Source of the DNA: Bacteroidales bacterium
GTDB lineage: Bacteria; Bacteroidota; Bacteroidia; Bacteroidales; UBA12077
Direction: 5' to 3'
Assembly: GCA_028282785.1 (NCBI GenBank)
Contig: JANQHE010000070.1
Location: 1 to 64,000 of the forward strand
DNA length: 64,000 bases
Positions 1-9,447 of the stretch are shown here, one piece after another (positions within the stretch are counted from its first letter, which is position 1; every line of letters begins with the position of its first letter). The notes beneath the pieces are model-generated. The model made no database searches, was not told where the DNA came from, and saw only the letters and a list, made by a program, of their open reading frames with translations. The position numbers were made by a program, and so were the translations under genes.

Positions 1-27
1 ATAAATTAAAATTCAACAAAAAACTAT

Positions 28-62
28 AAAAAAAGAAGCTGTAAAACTTAATATACAGCTTC
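28..62 (-). terminator. Intrinsic terminator downstream of the cysK-like gene
   Basis: A perfect 9-bp stem (GAAGCTGTA at 35-43 pairing with TACAGCTTC at 54-62) with a 10-nt loop. Read on the minus strand it is followed by a run of T residues. It lies about 120 bases past the stop of the minus-strand gene ending at 185 and would end that transcript. Confidence 0.65.
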
Positions 63-184
63 TCAATTTTTATAGTTTACTTACTTCTGAAATTGCCTAG
101 AAAATACGAACAAAATTCAACTATTGTACTTTTTGGACAACCTCTTCTATATTTGACAAACTTGTTACCTATTTAATACTTTGA

Positions 185-1297
185 TTATTGCGGCCTTCTT
201 GGGCAATATGGTAAATCAAAATGTTGAGTTTCTTCCGCATACTTAGCCTCTACGCAATCCTCGGGATCACAGCAGGTATGGCAAACACGTTTAAATGATT
301 TAATACCAATAAGCTTTATATGAGTTGAAAGAAAATCTTTTTTTATTGGTTCTTCTTTTAATAAATCAGTTGAGAGGTACTTTTTGTTGTCATCTGAGAA
401 AATTGTTACAACCACTGAATCATGCCCAAGCTCATTTTGAATTTTTAATGCACCCAAAAGATTAGCACCTGATGAAATCCCTACGCCAATTCCCATTTGA
501 GATAGTTTTTGAGCCATTATAATTGAATCTCCATCATCAACTTCAACTATTGAATCTAATTTATCCAATTCAACGATTGAAGGAATAAATTCATCTGATA
601 TTCCTTGAATGCGATGTTTTCCTACCTTATACCCTGTGCTTAATGTTGGAGAATTAGCTGGTTCTAAAGGGTGAATTTTAATCGAAGGATCCTGTTCTTT
701 TAGATATTTTCCAACTCCCATTACCGTTCCACCTGTTCCTACTCCGGCCACAAAAGCATCCGGTTTTAAATACCTGTATTTGAGTTGCCACCAAATCTCA
801 GGCCCGGTAGTTAAGTAATGTGCCTCTGTATTGTCACTATTGGAAAATTGATTAGGGCGAAACCCGCTATTTAGTTCATCAGCTAATTTATCAGCTAATT
901 CAATACTTCCTAAAAAGCCTCCTTCTTCCTTACTAACTAACCTTATTTCAGAGCCAAAGCTTTTTATTAAATTAATTCTTTCCTGGCTCATCCAGTTGGG
1001 CATAAAAATAGTTACCGGATGCCCTAAAGCTCTCCCAATTCCTGCCATTGCTATCCCGGTATTTCCACTTGTTGCTTCAATAATTGGGTCACCTTCTCTA
1101 ATTTTTCCGGTTAAAATCGCTTTCTTAAGTATGTGAAAGGCCATCCTATCTTTAATACTGCCGGTCATATTTAAATTTTCGGCCTTTGCATATAATTTCC
1201 TGTTTTGCCCCTTATATTCCAGTTCAATTTCAAGTACCGGAGTATTTCCTATCAAACTTGATAATCCAGAAATTCGCTGAGAGTAAGTGTTGCTCAT
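185..1297 (-). CDS. PLP-dependent cysteine synthase-like enzyme with Cys-rich tail
   Basis: A 370-residue fold-type II PLP enzyme of the cysteine synthase/cystathionine beta-synthase family, which normally makes cysteine from O-acetylserine and sulfide or makes cystathionine. PLP lysine K49 sits in NMTGSIKDR, the substrate loop is EATSGNTG, and a glycine-rich phosphate loop ([10 protein letters not shown]) lies near residue 190. It is longer than usual CysK (about 310 residues): the last 35 residues form a tail with several cysteines (motif CHTCC-x4-C and one more Cys near the end). It is divergent from a cysteine-desulfurase-like gene, which suggests sulfur metabolism. The family is clear. 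The exact substrate, and what the tail does, are not. Confidence 0.85.
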   Translation of the reverse strand: MSNTYSQRISGLSSLIGNTPVLEIELEYKGQNRKLYAKAENLNMTGSIKDRMAFHILKKAILTGKIREGDPIIEATSGNTGIAMAGIGRALGHPVTIFMPNWMSQERINLIKSFGSEIRLVSKEEGGFLGSIELADKLADELNSGFRPNQFSNSDNTEAHYLTTGPEIWWQLKYRYLKPDAFVAGVGTGGTVMGVGKYLKEQDPSIKIHPLEPANSPTLSTGYKVGKHRIQGISDEFIPSIVELDKLDSIVEVDDGDSIIMAQKLSQMGIGVGISSGANLLGALKIQNELGHDSVVVTIFSDDNKKYLSTDLLKEEPIKKDFLSTHIKLIGIKSFKRVCHTCCDPEDCVEAKYAEETQHFDLPYCPRRPQ

Positions 1298-1538
1298 TTT
1301 GTTATTCGGTTTAAAACTTAATTAAAACAATTAGTTCTTTTAATTAAAACACTAAAATTATTAAATAAGGTGACATAAACAATAAAAAGATATTAAAATC
1401 TTTATTTACATTATTCTGAACAGTCAATAATTCAGATTGTTACAAAATATATTAAAATCTATATATAAAAGAATATAAAAAGTTAGAACCAACACTTTAA
1501 TATTTATTAAATTTGGCTGATTTTAAATGTAGATTGAT

Positions 1539-3011
1539 ATGGATACATTGGAAAAGTATTTTGAGAAATTTAGAATTAATACGATTGGGTACAATTCTGT
1601 ATATAATTCACCATACGGGGAGAAAAAGATACTTTACGCCGACTGGATAGCTAGTGGTAGGTTATATAAGCCCATTGAACAAAAGATACAAGAAGAGTTT
1701 GGCCCTTATGTAGCTAATACACATACGGAAACAAGCGAAACAGGAACTTTGATGACGTATAGTTATCATCATGCACAAAAACTGATTAAAAAAGCAGTAA
1801 ATGCCGGACCAAACGATGTTTTGATTCAAGCTGGATTTGGAATGACGGCAGTTATAAATAAAATGCAAAGAATTCTGGGGCTTAAAGGTTGCGGAATGTT
1901 AAAGCAGAAAGAATGTTTAAATACAGTGGATCGTCCTGTGGTTTTTATTACACATTTGGAACATCACTCAAATCAAACATCATGGTATGAAACAGTTTGT
2001 GATGTTGTAATTATAGAACCTGATAAGAATTTATTAGTAAACCCTGAAAAATTAAAGGAACAACTTGAAAAATATAAAGATAGAAAACTGAAGATTGGTT
2101 CTTTTTCGGCTGCATCTAATGTTACCGGAGTTAAACCTCCATATTATAAATTAGCTAAATTAATGCATCAATATGGGGGAGTCTGTTTTATTGATTTTGC
2201 AGCTTCTGCCCCATATGTTGAAATTAACATGCATCCTGAAGATTCAATGGAAAAATTAGATGCCATTTTCTTTTCTCCGCACAAATTTCTTGGTGGACCC
2301 GGTACTGCAGGTATCATGATTTTTGATTCGAGTTTGTATAATTGCGAAGTTCCGGATAATCCTGGAGGAGGAACGGTAGATTGGACAAACCGTTGGGGTG
2401 AATATAAATATATTGATGATATTGAATTAAGAGAGGACGGAGGAACACCCGGATTTCTGCAAGCTATTAGAACAGCCCTTACTTTTGAGCTAAAGGACCA
2501 AATGGGAACTGAAAATATGGAAAAAAGGGAAAAAGAACTTATTCCAAGGGCATTTAATGGCTTAAAAAAAATTCCTGGTGTTAGAATTCTTGCAGATAAT
2601 GTCCTGGATAGAATAGGCGCACTTTCATTTTATATTGAAAATGTACATTATAATTTAGTTGTAAAATTATTAAGCGACCGCTTTGGAATACAAGTGCGTG
2701 GAGGATGTGCGTGTGCAGGGACATATGGGCATTACTTATTGGATGTAAGTTATGATTACTCGCACGAAATTACAAAATTAATTAATCATGGCGATTTATC
2801 TCAAAAACCAGGATGGATACGTTGGTCAATACATCCTACAACTTTAGACTCTGAGATTGATTATTTTATTTTTGCTGTTGAAGAGATTTCTAAAAATCAT
2901 AAAAAATGGATTGCTGATTATAATTACAATAAACGAAAGAATGAATTTATTCATCGGGATATGAAATCAGAAACGGCATTTGATATGAATAAATGGTTTA
3001 CACTTAAATAA
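1539..3011 (+). CDS. Class V aminotransferase, cysteine desulfurase-like
   Basis: A 490-residue fold-type I PLP enzyme of the class V aminotransferase group (SufS/Csd-like). Seen directly: HLEHHSNQTSW, the cofactor Asp in FIDFAASAP, the PLP lysine K249 in SPHKFLGGPGTAG, and a catalytic-loop cysteine region VRGGCACAGTYG. It would abstract sulfur from cysteine or a related substrate in the cytoplasm. It is longer than SufS (about 410 residues) and carries extra sequence after the active-site loop. Its divergent neighbour is a cysteine synthase-like enzyme, with 241 bases between the two starts. Whether it feeds Fe-S assembly or is a specialised lyase is unknown. Confidence 0.8.
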   Translation: MDTLEKYFEKFRINTIGYNSVYNSPYGEKKILYADWIASGRLYKPIEQKIQEEFGPYVANTHTETSETGTLMTYSYHHAQKLIKKAVNAGPNDVLIQAGFGMTAVINKMQRILGLKGCGMLKQKECLNTVDRPVVFITHLEHHSNQTSWYETVCDVVIIEPDKNLLVNPEKLKEQLEKYKDRKLKIGSFSAASNVTGVKPPYYKLAKLMHQYGGVCFIDFAASAPYVEINMHPEDSMEKLDAIFFSPHKFLGGPGTAGIMIFDSSLYNCEVPDNPGGGTVDWTNRWGEYKYIDDIELREDGGTPGFLQAIRTALTFELKDQMGTENMEKREKELIPRAFNGLKKIPGVRILADNVLDRIGALSFYIENVHYNLVVKLLSDRFGIQVRGGCACAGTYGHYLLDVSYDYSHEITKLINHGDLSQKPGWIRWSIHPTTLDSEIDYFIFAVEEISKNHKKWIADYNYNKRKNEFIHRDMKSETAFDMNKWFTLK

Positions 3012-3035
3012 ATCATTAAAAAATAGTGATTTAAT

Positions 3036-3066
3036 TTTGTAAATTTCATAACAATACTTAATTTTG
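3036..3066 (+). promoter_or_regulatory. Bacteroidota-type promoter of rpmE2
   Basis: TTTG at 3036-3039 and TAATTTTG at 3059-3066 (an exact TAnnTTTG) are 19 bases apart, which fits the known Bacteroidota -33/-7 promoter pattern. The predicted start near 3070 gives a leader of about 55 bases containing an AGGAG Shine-Dalgarno at 3114-3118. Confidence 0.6.
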
Positions 3067-3125
3067 CAAGCCATTAAGTTTAATAAAGAGTAAAAAAGTA
3101 TAGCAAAATATAAAGGAGTTTAAAG

Positions 3126-3389
3126 ATGAAAAAGGGAATACATCCGGAGAATTATCGTTTAGTAGTTTTTAAGGATATGTCAAATGGTGAAATGTTTCTT
3201 ACGAAGTCAACCGCACCTACAAAAGAAACTATTAAATACGAAGATGGAAAAGAATATCCATTAATTAAAGTTGAGATTTCTAATACATCTCATCCATTTT
3301 ATACTGGTAAGATGAAACTTGTTGACACAGCCGGACGTGTAGATAAATATATGAGCAAGTATAAAAAACACGTTGATAAGAAAAAATAA
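3126..3389 (+). CDS. rpmE2: 50S ribosomal protein L31, type B
   Basis: An 87-residue protein starting [10 protein letters not shown] with the conserved core [21 protein letters not shown] and a lysine-rich tail. It is a component of the large ribosomal subunit near the central protuberance. No CxxC zinc motif is present, which is the hallmark of the zinc-free type B (C-) form used when zinc is scarce or as the only copy in Bacteroidota. The start is fixed by an AGGAG site 8 bases upstream. It has its own promoter and terminator, so it is monocistronic. Confidence 0.95.
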   Translation: MKKGIHPENYRLVVFKDMSNGEMFLTKSTAPTKETIKYEDGKEYPLIKVEISNTSHPFYTGKMKLVDTAGRVDKYMSKYKKHVDKKK

Positions 3390-3408
3390 ATTCTTAATAT
3401 ATATTTTG

Positions 3409-3437
3409 AAAAGCTCCGAATTTCGGAGCTTTTTTTA
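3409..3437 (+). terminator. Intrinsic terminator of rpmE2
   Basis: A strong hairpin (AAGCTCCG at 3411 pairing with CGGAGCTT) with a short loop and a run of seven to eight T residues, 20 bases after the rpmE2 stop. Confidence 0.9.
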
Positions 3438-3475
3438 TGTAAATTTGACAATAAACTAATTAAAATCTACTTCTA

Positions 3476-4663
3476 ATGAATTATATTTTGTTTGATGATA
3501 AGTCCTGGGATAATTTATTACCTCTTACTTTTACAAAGCCCGTTTGTGAAATCCGTTCCGGAATTCTTACGATAAAAGAAAAGTGGGAAAATTTTTTGAA
3601 TGTAAAGTTGTCATATCTAACTCAGGAATACTTACGATCAAAGTATAAATTGAATGTTGAAGAAGAAAATGTATTGATCAATGGAAGTATTATACCAAAT
3701 GAAAGGTTAATAGAAAAAATTAAGCAATTAGAATTTAATCAGGTACTTAAAAGCGATGAAAAGATAATAGCTTTGAAATTGGAAAAGCTACATGTAAGCA
3801 CTTTTAATTATGCAGAAATTTCAAACTATCATGAAATAAATCATGAAGAAAAATATAGATCGATTTCCTGGCCATGGGAGATATTTAAATTTAATGGGGA
3901 AAATATTATTTCTGATTTTGAACTCCTTACAAAAGGCCGAAAATCAGTGGAAATAAGCTCAACAAATAATTTATTAGGTAAAGAGAATATATTTGTTGAA
4001 GAAGGTGCTAAAATAGAATTCGCTACTTTAAATGCAACAACTGGCCCAATTTATATCGGAAAAGATGCTGAAATAATGGAAAACAGTGTAGTTCGAGGAC
4101 CATTTGCTTTATGCGATCACTCGGTGTTAAAAATGGTTGCAAAAATTTATGGTCCAACTACTATTGGTCCTCATTCAAAGATAGGAGGTGAAGTAAATAA
4201 TTCCGTAATTTTTGGATATTCAAACAAAGCACATGATGGATTTTTAGGAAATTCTGTTATTGGCGAATGGTGTAATCTTGGCGCAGATACAAATAATTCG
4301 AACCTTAAAAATAATTATGCTGAAGTGCGTTTATGGAATTATGAAAATGAACGTTTTATTAAAACCGGGCTACAATTCTGTGGATTAATCATGGGTGATC
4401 ATTCGAAATGTGCAATAAATACTATGTTTAATACAGGAACCGTTGTTGGTGTAAACGTAAATATTTTTGGCGAAGGATTTCCAAGAAATTTTGTACCATC
4501 ATTTTCTTGGGGAGGTGCACATGGATTTTCAAATTATGATATCAAGAAAGCATACGAAGTGGCTGAAAAAGTAATGGAAAGAAGAAGTATTCGACTGGAT
4601 GATAAAGAAAAGGATATTCTGAAAGAAGTATATGAAAGAACCTCAAAATACAGAATGTTTTAA
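3476..4663 (+). CDS. GlmU-like sugar-1-phosphate nucleotidyltransferase/acetyltransferase
   Basis: A 395-residue protein with a short nucleotidyltransferase-like N-terminal half (LLPLTFTKPVCEIRSGILTI) and a C-terminal left-handed beta-helix from about residue 165 (IYIGKDAEIMENSVVRGPF, TTIGPHSKIGGEVNNSVIFG, SVIGEWCNLGADTNNSNL). This is the alternative GlmU-like family known from Bacteroidota, proposed to make UDP-GlcNAc or a related nucleotide sugar for the cell envelope. It differs from classic GlmU (about 455 residues) in its short, divergent uridylyltransferase half. It starts 86 bases after rpmE2 and 134 bases before lon. Role by family only. Confidence 0.75.
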   Translation: MNYILFDDKSWDNLLPLTFTKPVCEIRSGILTIKEKWENFLNVKLSYLTQEYLRSKYKLNVEEENVLINGSIIPNERLIEKIKQLEFNQVLKSDEKIIALKLEKLHVSTFNYAEISNYHEINHEEKYRSISWPWEIFKFNGENIISDFELLTKGRKSVEISSTNNLLGKENIFVEEGAKIEFATLNATTGPIYIGKDAEIMENSVVRGPFALCDHSVLKMVAKIYGPTTIGPHSKIGGEVNNSVIFGYSNKAHDGFLGNSVIGEWCNLGADTNNSNLKNNYAEVRLWNYENERFIKTGLQFCGLIMGDHSKCAINTMFNTGTVVGVNVNIFGEGFPRNFVPSFSWGGAHGFSNYDIKKAYEVAEKVMERRSIRLDDKEKDILKEVYERTSKYRMF

Positions 4664-4797
4664 CTTTCTAATGTTATTTGTGTTTTATAACTAGCAATCC
4701 GAATTTGGCATAGTGATTGCCATTCTTAATACCTAATTAATTTTTTGTTTGTGGCTGACAGATTGTCGTAAGAGATATATAAAAGAGGAAAACATTT

Positions 4798-7260
4798 ATG
4801 AGTGATAAAATAAACGAAAGTAAATATAGAAGTATACTATTTGCAGGCGATATGGAAAGTGATGGTGAGTTTATTCCATTGATTTCTGATGATGAAGATG
4901 ATGTTGATTTTAAAAGATCGGAATTGCCAAAGGAACTGCCAATTTTACCGTTGAGAAATACAGTTCTATTTCCGGGAGTGATTTTACCAATTACAGTTGG
5001 AAGAGAAAAATCGATTCGTTTGGTAAATGATATCTATAAAAAGGATAAAATCATTGGTACCGTTGCACAGAAAGATGTAAGCGTAAATGAACCGGAAGAG
5101 GAGGACATGTATAGACTAGGTACGGTTGCTCAAATCTTAAAAGTGCTTGAAATGCCAGATGGTAGTACGTCTGTAATTATTCAGGGACGTCAACGTTTCG
5201 AGATGAATCAGATGGTACAAGCCGAGCCTTATCATAAAGCAACGGTAGCATTACTTAAAGATAAAAAACCAAACGATAAAACCAGGGAATTCGAAGCAAT
5301 TGTCGGTTCTTTAAAGGATTTATCTTTAAGAATTATTAAGTTGTCAAGTAATATCCCACCGGAAGCTTCTTTTGCCGTAAAGAACATTGAAAACACTAAA
5401 TTTTTGGTAAACTTCATTTGTTCAAATAGCGATATCGACATAGAAGACAAACAAAAACTTCTTGAAATTGATAATTTAAAAGAAAGATCTATTCGGTTGC
5501 TGGAGCATCTAACTCGTCAAATCCAAATGCTTGAGTTAAAAAATGATATTCAGTCGAAAGTAAAAACCGATCTTGATCGTCAACAAAGGGAATATCTGCT
5601 GCACCAACAAATGAAAACTATTCAGGATGAGTTAGGAGGTAACCCGTTAGATCAGGAAATCGAAGATCTAAAGAAAAGGGCAGAAGATAAAAAATGGGGC
5701 AAAGAAGTAGCAGAAACTTTTTCAAAAGAAGTTGATAAATTAAATCGACTAAACCCTGCTACAGGAGAATATTCAGTTCAATTAAATTACCTTCAAACTT
5801 TACTTGATTTACCTTGGAACGAATTCACAGAGGATAATTTCGATTTAAAACGAGCACAAAAAATTTTAGATGAAGATCACTTCGGTTTGGAAAAAGTAAA
5901 AGATAGAATTTTAGAATATTTAGCTGTACTTAAATTGAAAGGTGATTTGAAATCTCCAATTTTGTGTTTATACGGACCTCCGGGAGTAGGTAAAACTTCA
6001 TTAGGAAAATCAATAGCAAAAGCCCTTGACAGGAAATATGTTAGAATGTCATTAGGTGGATTACACGATGAAGCTGAGATCCGTGGGCACAGGAAAACAT
6101 ATATTGGAGCAATGCCAGGCAGAATTATCCAGAATATTAAAAAGGCTAAATCATCAAATCCCGTTTTTATATTAGACGAAATAGATAAAGTGGGAAAAGA
6201 TTTTCATGGTGATCCGGCTTCTGCTTTATTAGAGGTATTAGATCCTGAACAAAACAATGCATTTCATGATAATTACCTTGAACTTGAATATGATTTATCT
6301 AATGTAATGTTTATTGCAACTGCCAATACTTTATCTACAATTAATCCTGCTTTACGAGATCGTATGGAAATGATCGATGTCAGTGGTTATATTGTTGAAG
6401 AAAAAATAGAAATTGCTAAAAGACATTTAATTCCAAAACAGTTAAGTTCTCACGGGGTTGAGAAATCAAGAGTGTCGTTCAGTAAAAAGGTGTTGGAATA
6501 TATTGTTGAGAATCACACTCGTGAGTCAGGAGTTCGAACATTAGATAAAACCATAGCAAAGATTACAAGAAATCTTGCCCGTAAAATTGCGCTTGAAGAA
6601 GAATTTAATAAATCCCTTAATGTTGAAGACATTAAAGAGATATTAGGTCCGCCCGAATTTACAAAAGATAAGTATCAAGGGAATGAATTTGCAGGCGTTG
6701 TTACAGGTTTAGCCTGGACGGCTGTAGGTGGAGAAATTTTATTTGTTGAAAGCAGTTTAAGCAAAGGGAAAGGAAAACTTACCTTAACAGGTAACTTAGG
6801 CGATGTAATGAAAGAATCAGCTGTTATTGCGCTTGAATATATAAAATCTCATGCAGCTGAATTAAATAGTAGCGAAGAAGCATTTGAGAATTGGAATATT
6901 CACATTCATGTTCCGGAAGGAGCAATTCCAAAAGACGGACCTTCTGCAGGTATTACAATGGCAACATCATTAGCATCAATATTTACACAAAGAAGAGTTC
7001 GCCAAAAGGTTGCTATGACAGGCGAAATTACGTTAAGAGGTAAGGTATTACCTGTTGGTGGAATCAAAGAGAAAATTTTAGCAGCTAAACGTGCCAATAT
7101 TACTGATATAATTCTCTCTGAAGAAAATAAAAAAGATATCAGTAAAATCAAGGATATATACCTGAAAGGATTGAACTTTCATTATGTAAAAGAAATTATG
7201 GAAGTTCTCAACATTGCACTTTTAAAGGAAAAAGTTAAGAAGCCATTGAAAATATTTTAA
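4798..7260 (+). CDS. lon: ATP-dependent protease Lon
   Basis: An 820-residue Lon (La) protease that degrades misfolded and regulatory proteins in the cytoplasm. Domain order: N-terminal substrate-binding LON domain (about 45-250), a coiled-coil linker, the AAA+ module with Walker [10 protein letters not shown] at 393-401 and Walker [10 protein letters not shown], and a C-terminal serine protease domain with the catalytic dyad S716 (PKDGPSAG) and K759 (GGIKEK). Length matches bacterial LonA. A 134-base leader precedes it and a terminator follows, so it is probably transcribed alone. All key residues are intact. Confidence 0.97.
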   Translation: MSDKINESKYRSILFAGDMESDGEFIPLISDDEDDVDFKRSELPKELPILPLRNTVLFPGVILPITVGREKSIRLVNDIYKKDKIIGTVAQKDVSVNEPEEEDMYRLGTVAQILKVLEMPDGSTSVIIQGRQRFEMNQMVQAEPYHKATVALLKDKKPNDKTREFEAIVGSLKDLSLRIIKLSSNIPPEASFAVKNIENTKFLVNFICSNSDIDIEDKQKLLEIDNLKERSIRLLEHLTRQIQMLELKNDIQSKVKTDLDRQQREYLLHQQMKTIQDELGGNPLDQEIEDLKKRAEDKKWGKEVAETFSKEVDKLNRLNPATGEYSVQLNYLQTLLDLPWNEFTEDNFDLKRAQKILDEDHFGLEKVKDRILEYLAVLKLKGDLKSPILCLYGPPGVGKTSLGKSIAKALDRKYVRMSLGGLHDEAEIRGHRKTYIGAMPGRIIQNIKKAKSSNPVFILDEIDKVGKDFHGDPASALLEVLDPEQNNAFHDNYLELEYDLSNVMFIATANTLSTINPALRDRMEMIDVSGYIVEEKIEIAKRHLIPKQLSSHGVEKSRVSFSKKVLEYIVENHTRESGVRTLDKTIAKITRNLARKIALEEEFNKSLNVEDIKEILGPPEFTKDKYQGNEFAGVVTGLAWTAVGGEILFVESSLSKGKGKLTLTGNLGDVMKESAVIALEYIKSHAAELNSSEEAFENWNIHIHVPEGAIPKDGPSAGITMATSLASIFTQRRVRQKVAMTGEITLRGKVLPVGGIKEKILAAKRANITDIILSEENKKDISKIKDIYLKGLNFHYVKEIMEVLNIALLKEKVKKPLKIF

Positions 7261-7287
7261 ACATAAATATTTAAACCATATATTTTG

Positions 7288-7318
7288 AACCTTGTCTAAA
7301 CTCTGGACAGGGTTTTTT
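7288..7318 (+). terminator. Intrinsic terminator of lon
   Basis: AACCTTGTC (7288-7296) pairs with GACAGGGTT (7306-7314) with one G-T wobble, followed by a T run, 27 bases after the lon stop. Confidence 0.8.
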
Positions 7319-7464
7319 ATTGCCCGCTTATCAATAAAGGGAGGTTGTTATTAGATCCAACTAACTATGGATGGAAATATTAACTCTCATTAACATTTTT
7401 ACTATATGAATGTTATATTTTAAGTTATATTTTTATCCTTTTTAAATACCTAAAAAAGTAAATA

Positions 7465-8256
7465 ATGCAAAAGCAAATACTATATTGTTCATGCAAGGGA
7501 GATATAATTAACAAAGAACTCGCGAGCCAGGTAACACAAATCTTGAAGAAATCCAATGTGCCGGTTTATGAATTATCGGATTTATGCGGCTTATGTGCGT
7601 TGAATAAGGAAATTGTACAAGAACTTATTACAAAAGATAAGGAAACCTTAATAATTGCCTGTTATTCGAGAGGTGTTAGTTCGCTGTTAAAGTTTGCTGG
7701 CCTTGATATTGAAGATAAAAATATTTCCTATCTAAACATTCGAAATAACTCAATAGATACTGTTTTGGAAAGTTTGAATTCTTTTACGGAATTTAAAGTT
7801 AAGAAAAGGCAATTTGAAAAAATTGAAGCAAATAAAGATTGGCCATCATGGTATCCGGTATTAGATTATGAGCGTTGCACTGCATGTGGGCAATGTTCAG
7901 ATTTTTGTTTATTTGGAACGTACGAAAAGGAAGATGGGCAAGTTAAAGTGGTTAGCCCTCAATCATGCAAAAATAATTGCCCGGCGTGCGCTAGAATATG
8001 CCCGGATGCTGCAATTATTTTTCCAAAATATACGCAGGAAGGCGCAATAAGTGGAAATGAATCAATAGATGAAGCAGCAGAACTTCAAAGACAACGCAAA
8101 GATGTTGAACAAATACTTGGCAACGATATTTATAAAGCTTTGGAAGGAAGAAAAGCTAAAAGGCAACGAATTATAAAAACGGAAGCAATAGATAAGGCAC
8201 TTGAAGAAAGAGAAAAAGCTTTAAAAGAACAAAAAAGAAATAACCCGGAATTATAG
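7465..8256 (+). CDS. 4Fe-4S ferredoxin-like protein of the terpenoid cluster
   Basis: A 263-residue cytoplasmic iron-sulfur protein. The N-terminal part (ILYCSCKGD, LSDLCGLCA, LIIACYSRG) resembles the N-terminal segment of HdrA-type proteins. From residue 138 follow two cysteine clusters, CTACGQCSDFC and CKNNCPACARICP, which could hold [4Fe-4S] clusters. The C-terminal 60 residues are charged and helical. It is the first gene of a five-gene operon with a radical SAM enzyme, a DUF116-polyprenyl synthase fusion and two cyclase-like proteins; only 2 bases separate it from the next start. The likely role (inference) is electron supply to the radical SAM enzyme. Confidence 0.75.
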   Translation: MQKQILYCSCKGDIINKELASQVTQILKKSNVPVYELSDLCGLCALNKEIVQELITKDKETLIIACYSRGVSSLLKFAGLDIEDKNISYLNIRNNSIDTVLESLNSFTEFKVKKRQFEKIEANKDWPSWYPVLDYERCTACGQCSDFCLFGTYEKEDGQVKVVSPQSCKNNCPACARICPDAAIIFPKYTQEGAISGNESIDEAAELQRQRKDVEQILGNDIYKALEGRKAKRQRIIKTEAIDKALEEREKALKEQKRNNPEL

Positions 8257-8258
8257 AA

Positions 8259-9437
8259 ATGGCAGTATTAAAACAATTTTTAAAAGCTGATAAAAAGTGT
8301 AGGCGTAAGTTCATTTATAATTTTGGAATAAAGGGAATGGTTGGTTTTTCTAAGTACCAAAAAAGAAAGAAAAATGGGCAATTATTTCCTGCATTTCATT
8401 TTATTTCTGTAACAAATGATTGCAATTTGAAGTGTCAGGGGTGTTGGGTAACAAAAGGGAAGAAAGCAGAGTGCCTTGATATCAAGTATGTTGATAAAAT
8501 TATAGAAGCAGGAAACCGGAAAGGTTCATACTTTTTTGGTATATTAGGAGGAGAACCGCTTATGTATAAGCCTCTTTTAGAGGTTTTTAAAAAACATCAA
8601 AAAAGCTATTTCCAACTATTTACGAACGGTACACTTTTAACTGATTCAGTTGCTGATGAATTAAGAAAAAGCGCAAATGTGACACCATTAATTAGTTTTG
8701 AAGGTGATGAGAATGTAGCAGATATACGTCGTGGAGGCTCTGATATTTATAAGAAGACCATAAAGTCAATTGAAACTTGTGTAAAAAACAAGCTTATTAC
8801 AGGGGTTGCAGTTAGTGTTTGTAAGTCTAATATTGATATGGCATTGTCTGATGAGTTTGTAAACATGTTGGTAGATAAAGGAGTTATATACCTATGGTAC
8901 TATATTTACCGCCCATCCGGTGAAAACCAACAATATGATTTAGCCTTAAGCCAGGAAGAAATAAATCGTTTAAGAAGGTTTATGGTTGAAGGGCGAACGA
9001 AATATGATATTATTTTGGTAGATTCTTACTGGGATGGAAAAGGAGAGCCATTTTGCCCTGCTGCAGAAGGTTTAAGTCACCATATTAATCCATCAGGATA
9101 TATTGAACCATGCCCGGTTTTACAGTTTGCGGTTGACAATATAAAATCGTCTTCCGTTGAAGAGATATATGAAAAATCGACATTCTTGGATTCTTTTAGG
9201 AAAGAAATAAATGTAAAAACAAAAGGGTGCATCATTATGGAGGACCCTGAATGGTTATACAACTTTATGGCAAGGCATAAGGTTATAAATACATCAAACA
9301 GGGAGGATTTTCTGGAACAGTTAAAGAATTCCCCGAGTATATGTAGTCATGGTTCATGTGAAAGAATACCTGAAAAAAACAGAATATACCGGTTTGTAAA
9401 AAACAAAGCTTTTTTTGGGCTGGGGTCGTATGGCTAA
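8259..9437 (+). CDS. Radical SAM enzyme of the terpenoid cluster
   Basis: A 392-residue radical SAM protein. The cluster-binding motif is C55-x3-C59-x2-C62 (NDCNLKCQGCW), followed by the SAM-binding GGEPL. Further cysteines in the C-terminal third (FCPAAEGL, EPCPVLQ, CSHGSCERIPE) look like SPASM-type auxiliary cluster ligands. Such enzymes cleave S-adenosylmethionine to start radical chemistry. Its place between a ferredoxin and a polyprenyl synthase fusion points to a lipid or isoprenoid substrate, as with HpnH in hopanoid synthesis, but I cannot assign the reaction. It overlaps nothing and is 10 bases from the next start. Confidence 0.8.
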   Translation: MAVLKQFLKADKKCRRKFIYNFGIKGMVGFSKYQKRKKNGQLFPAFHFISVTNDCNLKCQGCWVTKGKKAECLDIKYVDKIIEAGNRKGSYFFGILGGEPLMYKPLLEVFKKHQKSYFQLFTNGTLLTDSVADELRKSANVTPLISFEGDENVADIRRGGSDIYKKTIKSIETCVKNKLITGVAVSVCKSNIDMALSDEFVNMLVDKGVIYLWYYIYRPSGENQQYDLALSQEEINRLRRFMVEGRTKYDIILVDSYWDGKGEPFCPAAEGLSHHINPSGYIEPCPVLQFAVDNIKSSSVEEIYEKSTFLDSFRKEINVKTKGCIIMEDPEWLYNFMARHKVINTSNREDFLEQLKNSPSICSHGSCERIPEKNRIYRFVKNKAFFGLGSYG

Positions 9438-9447
9438 TGATTAAATT

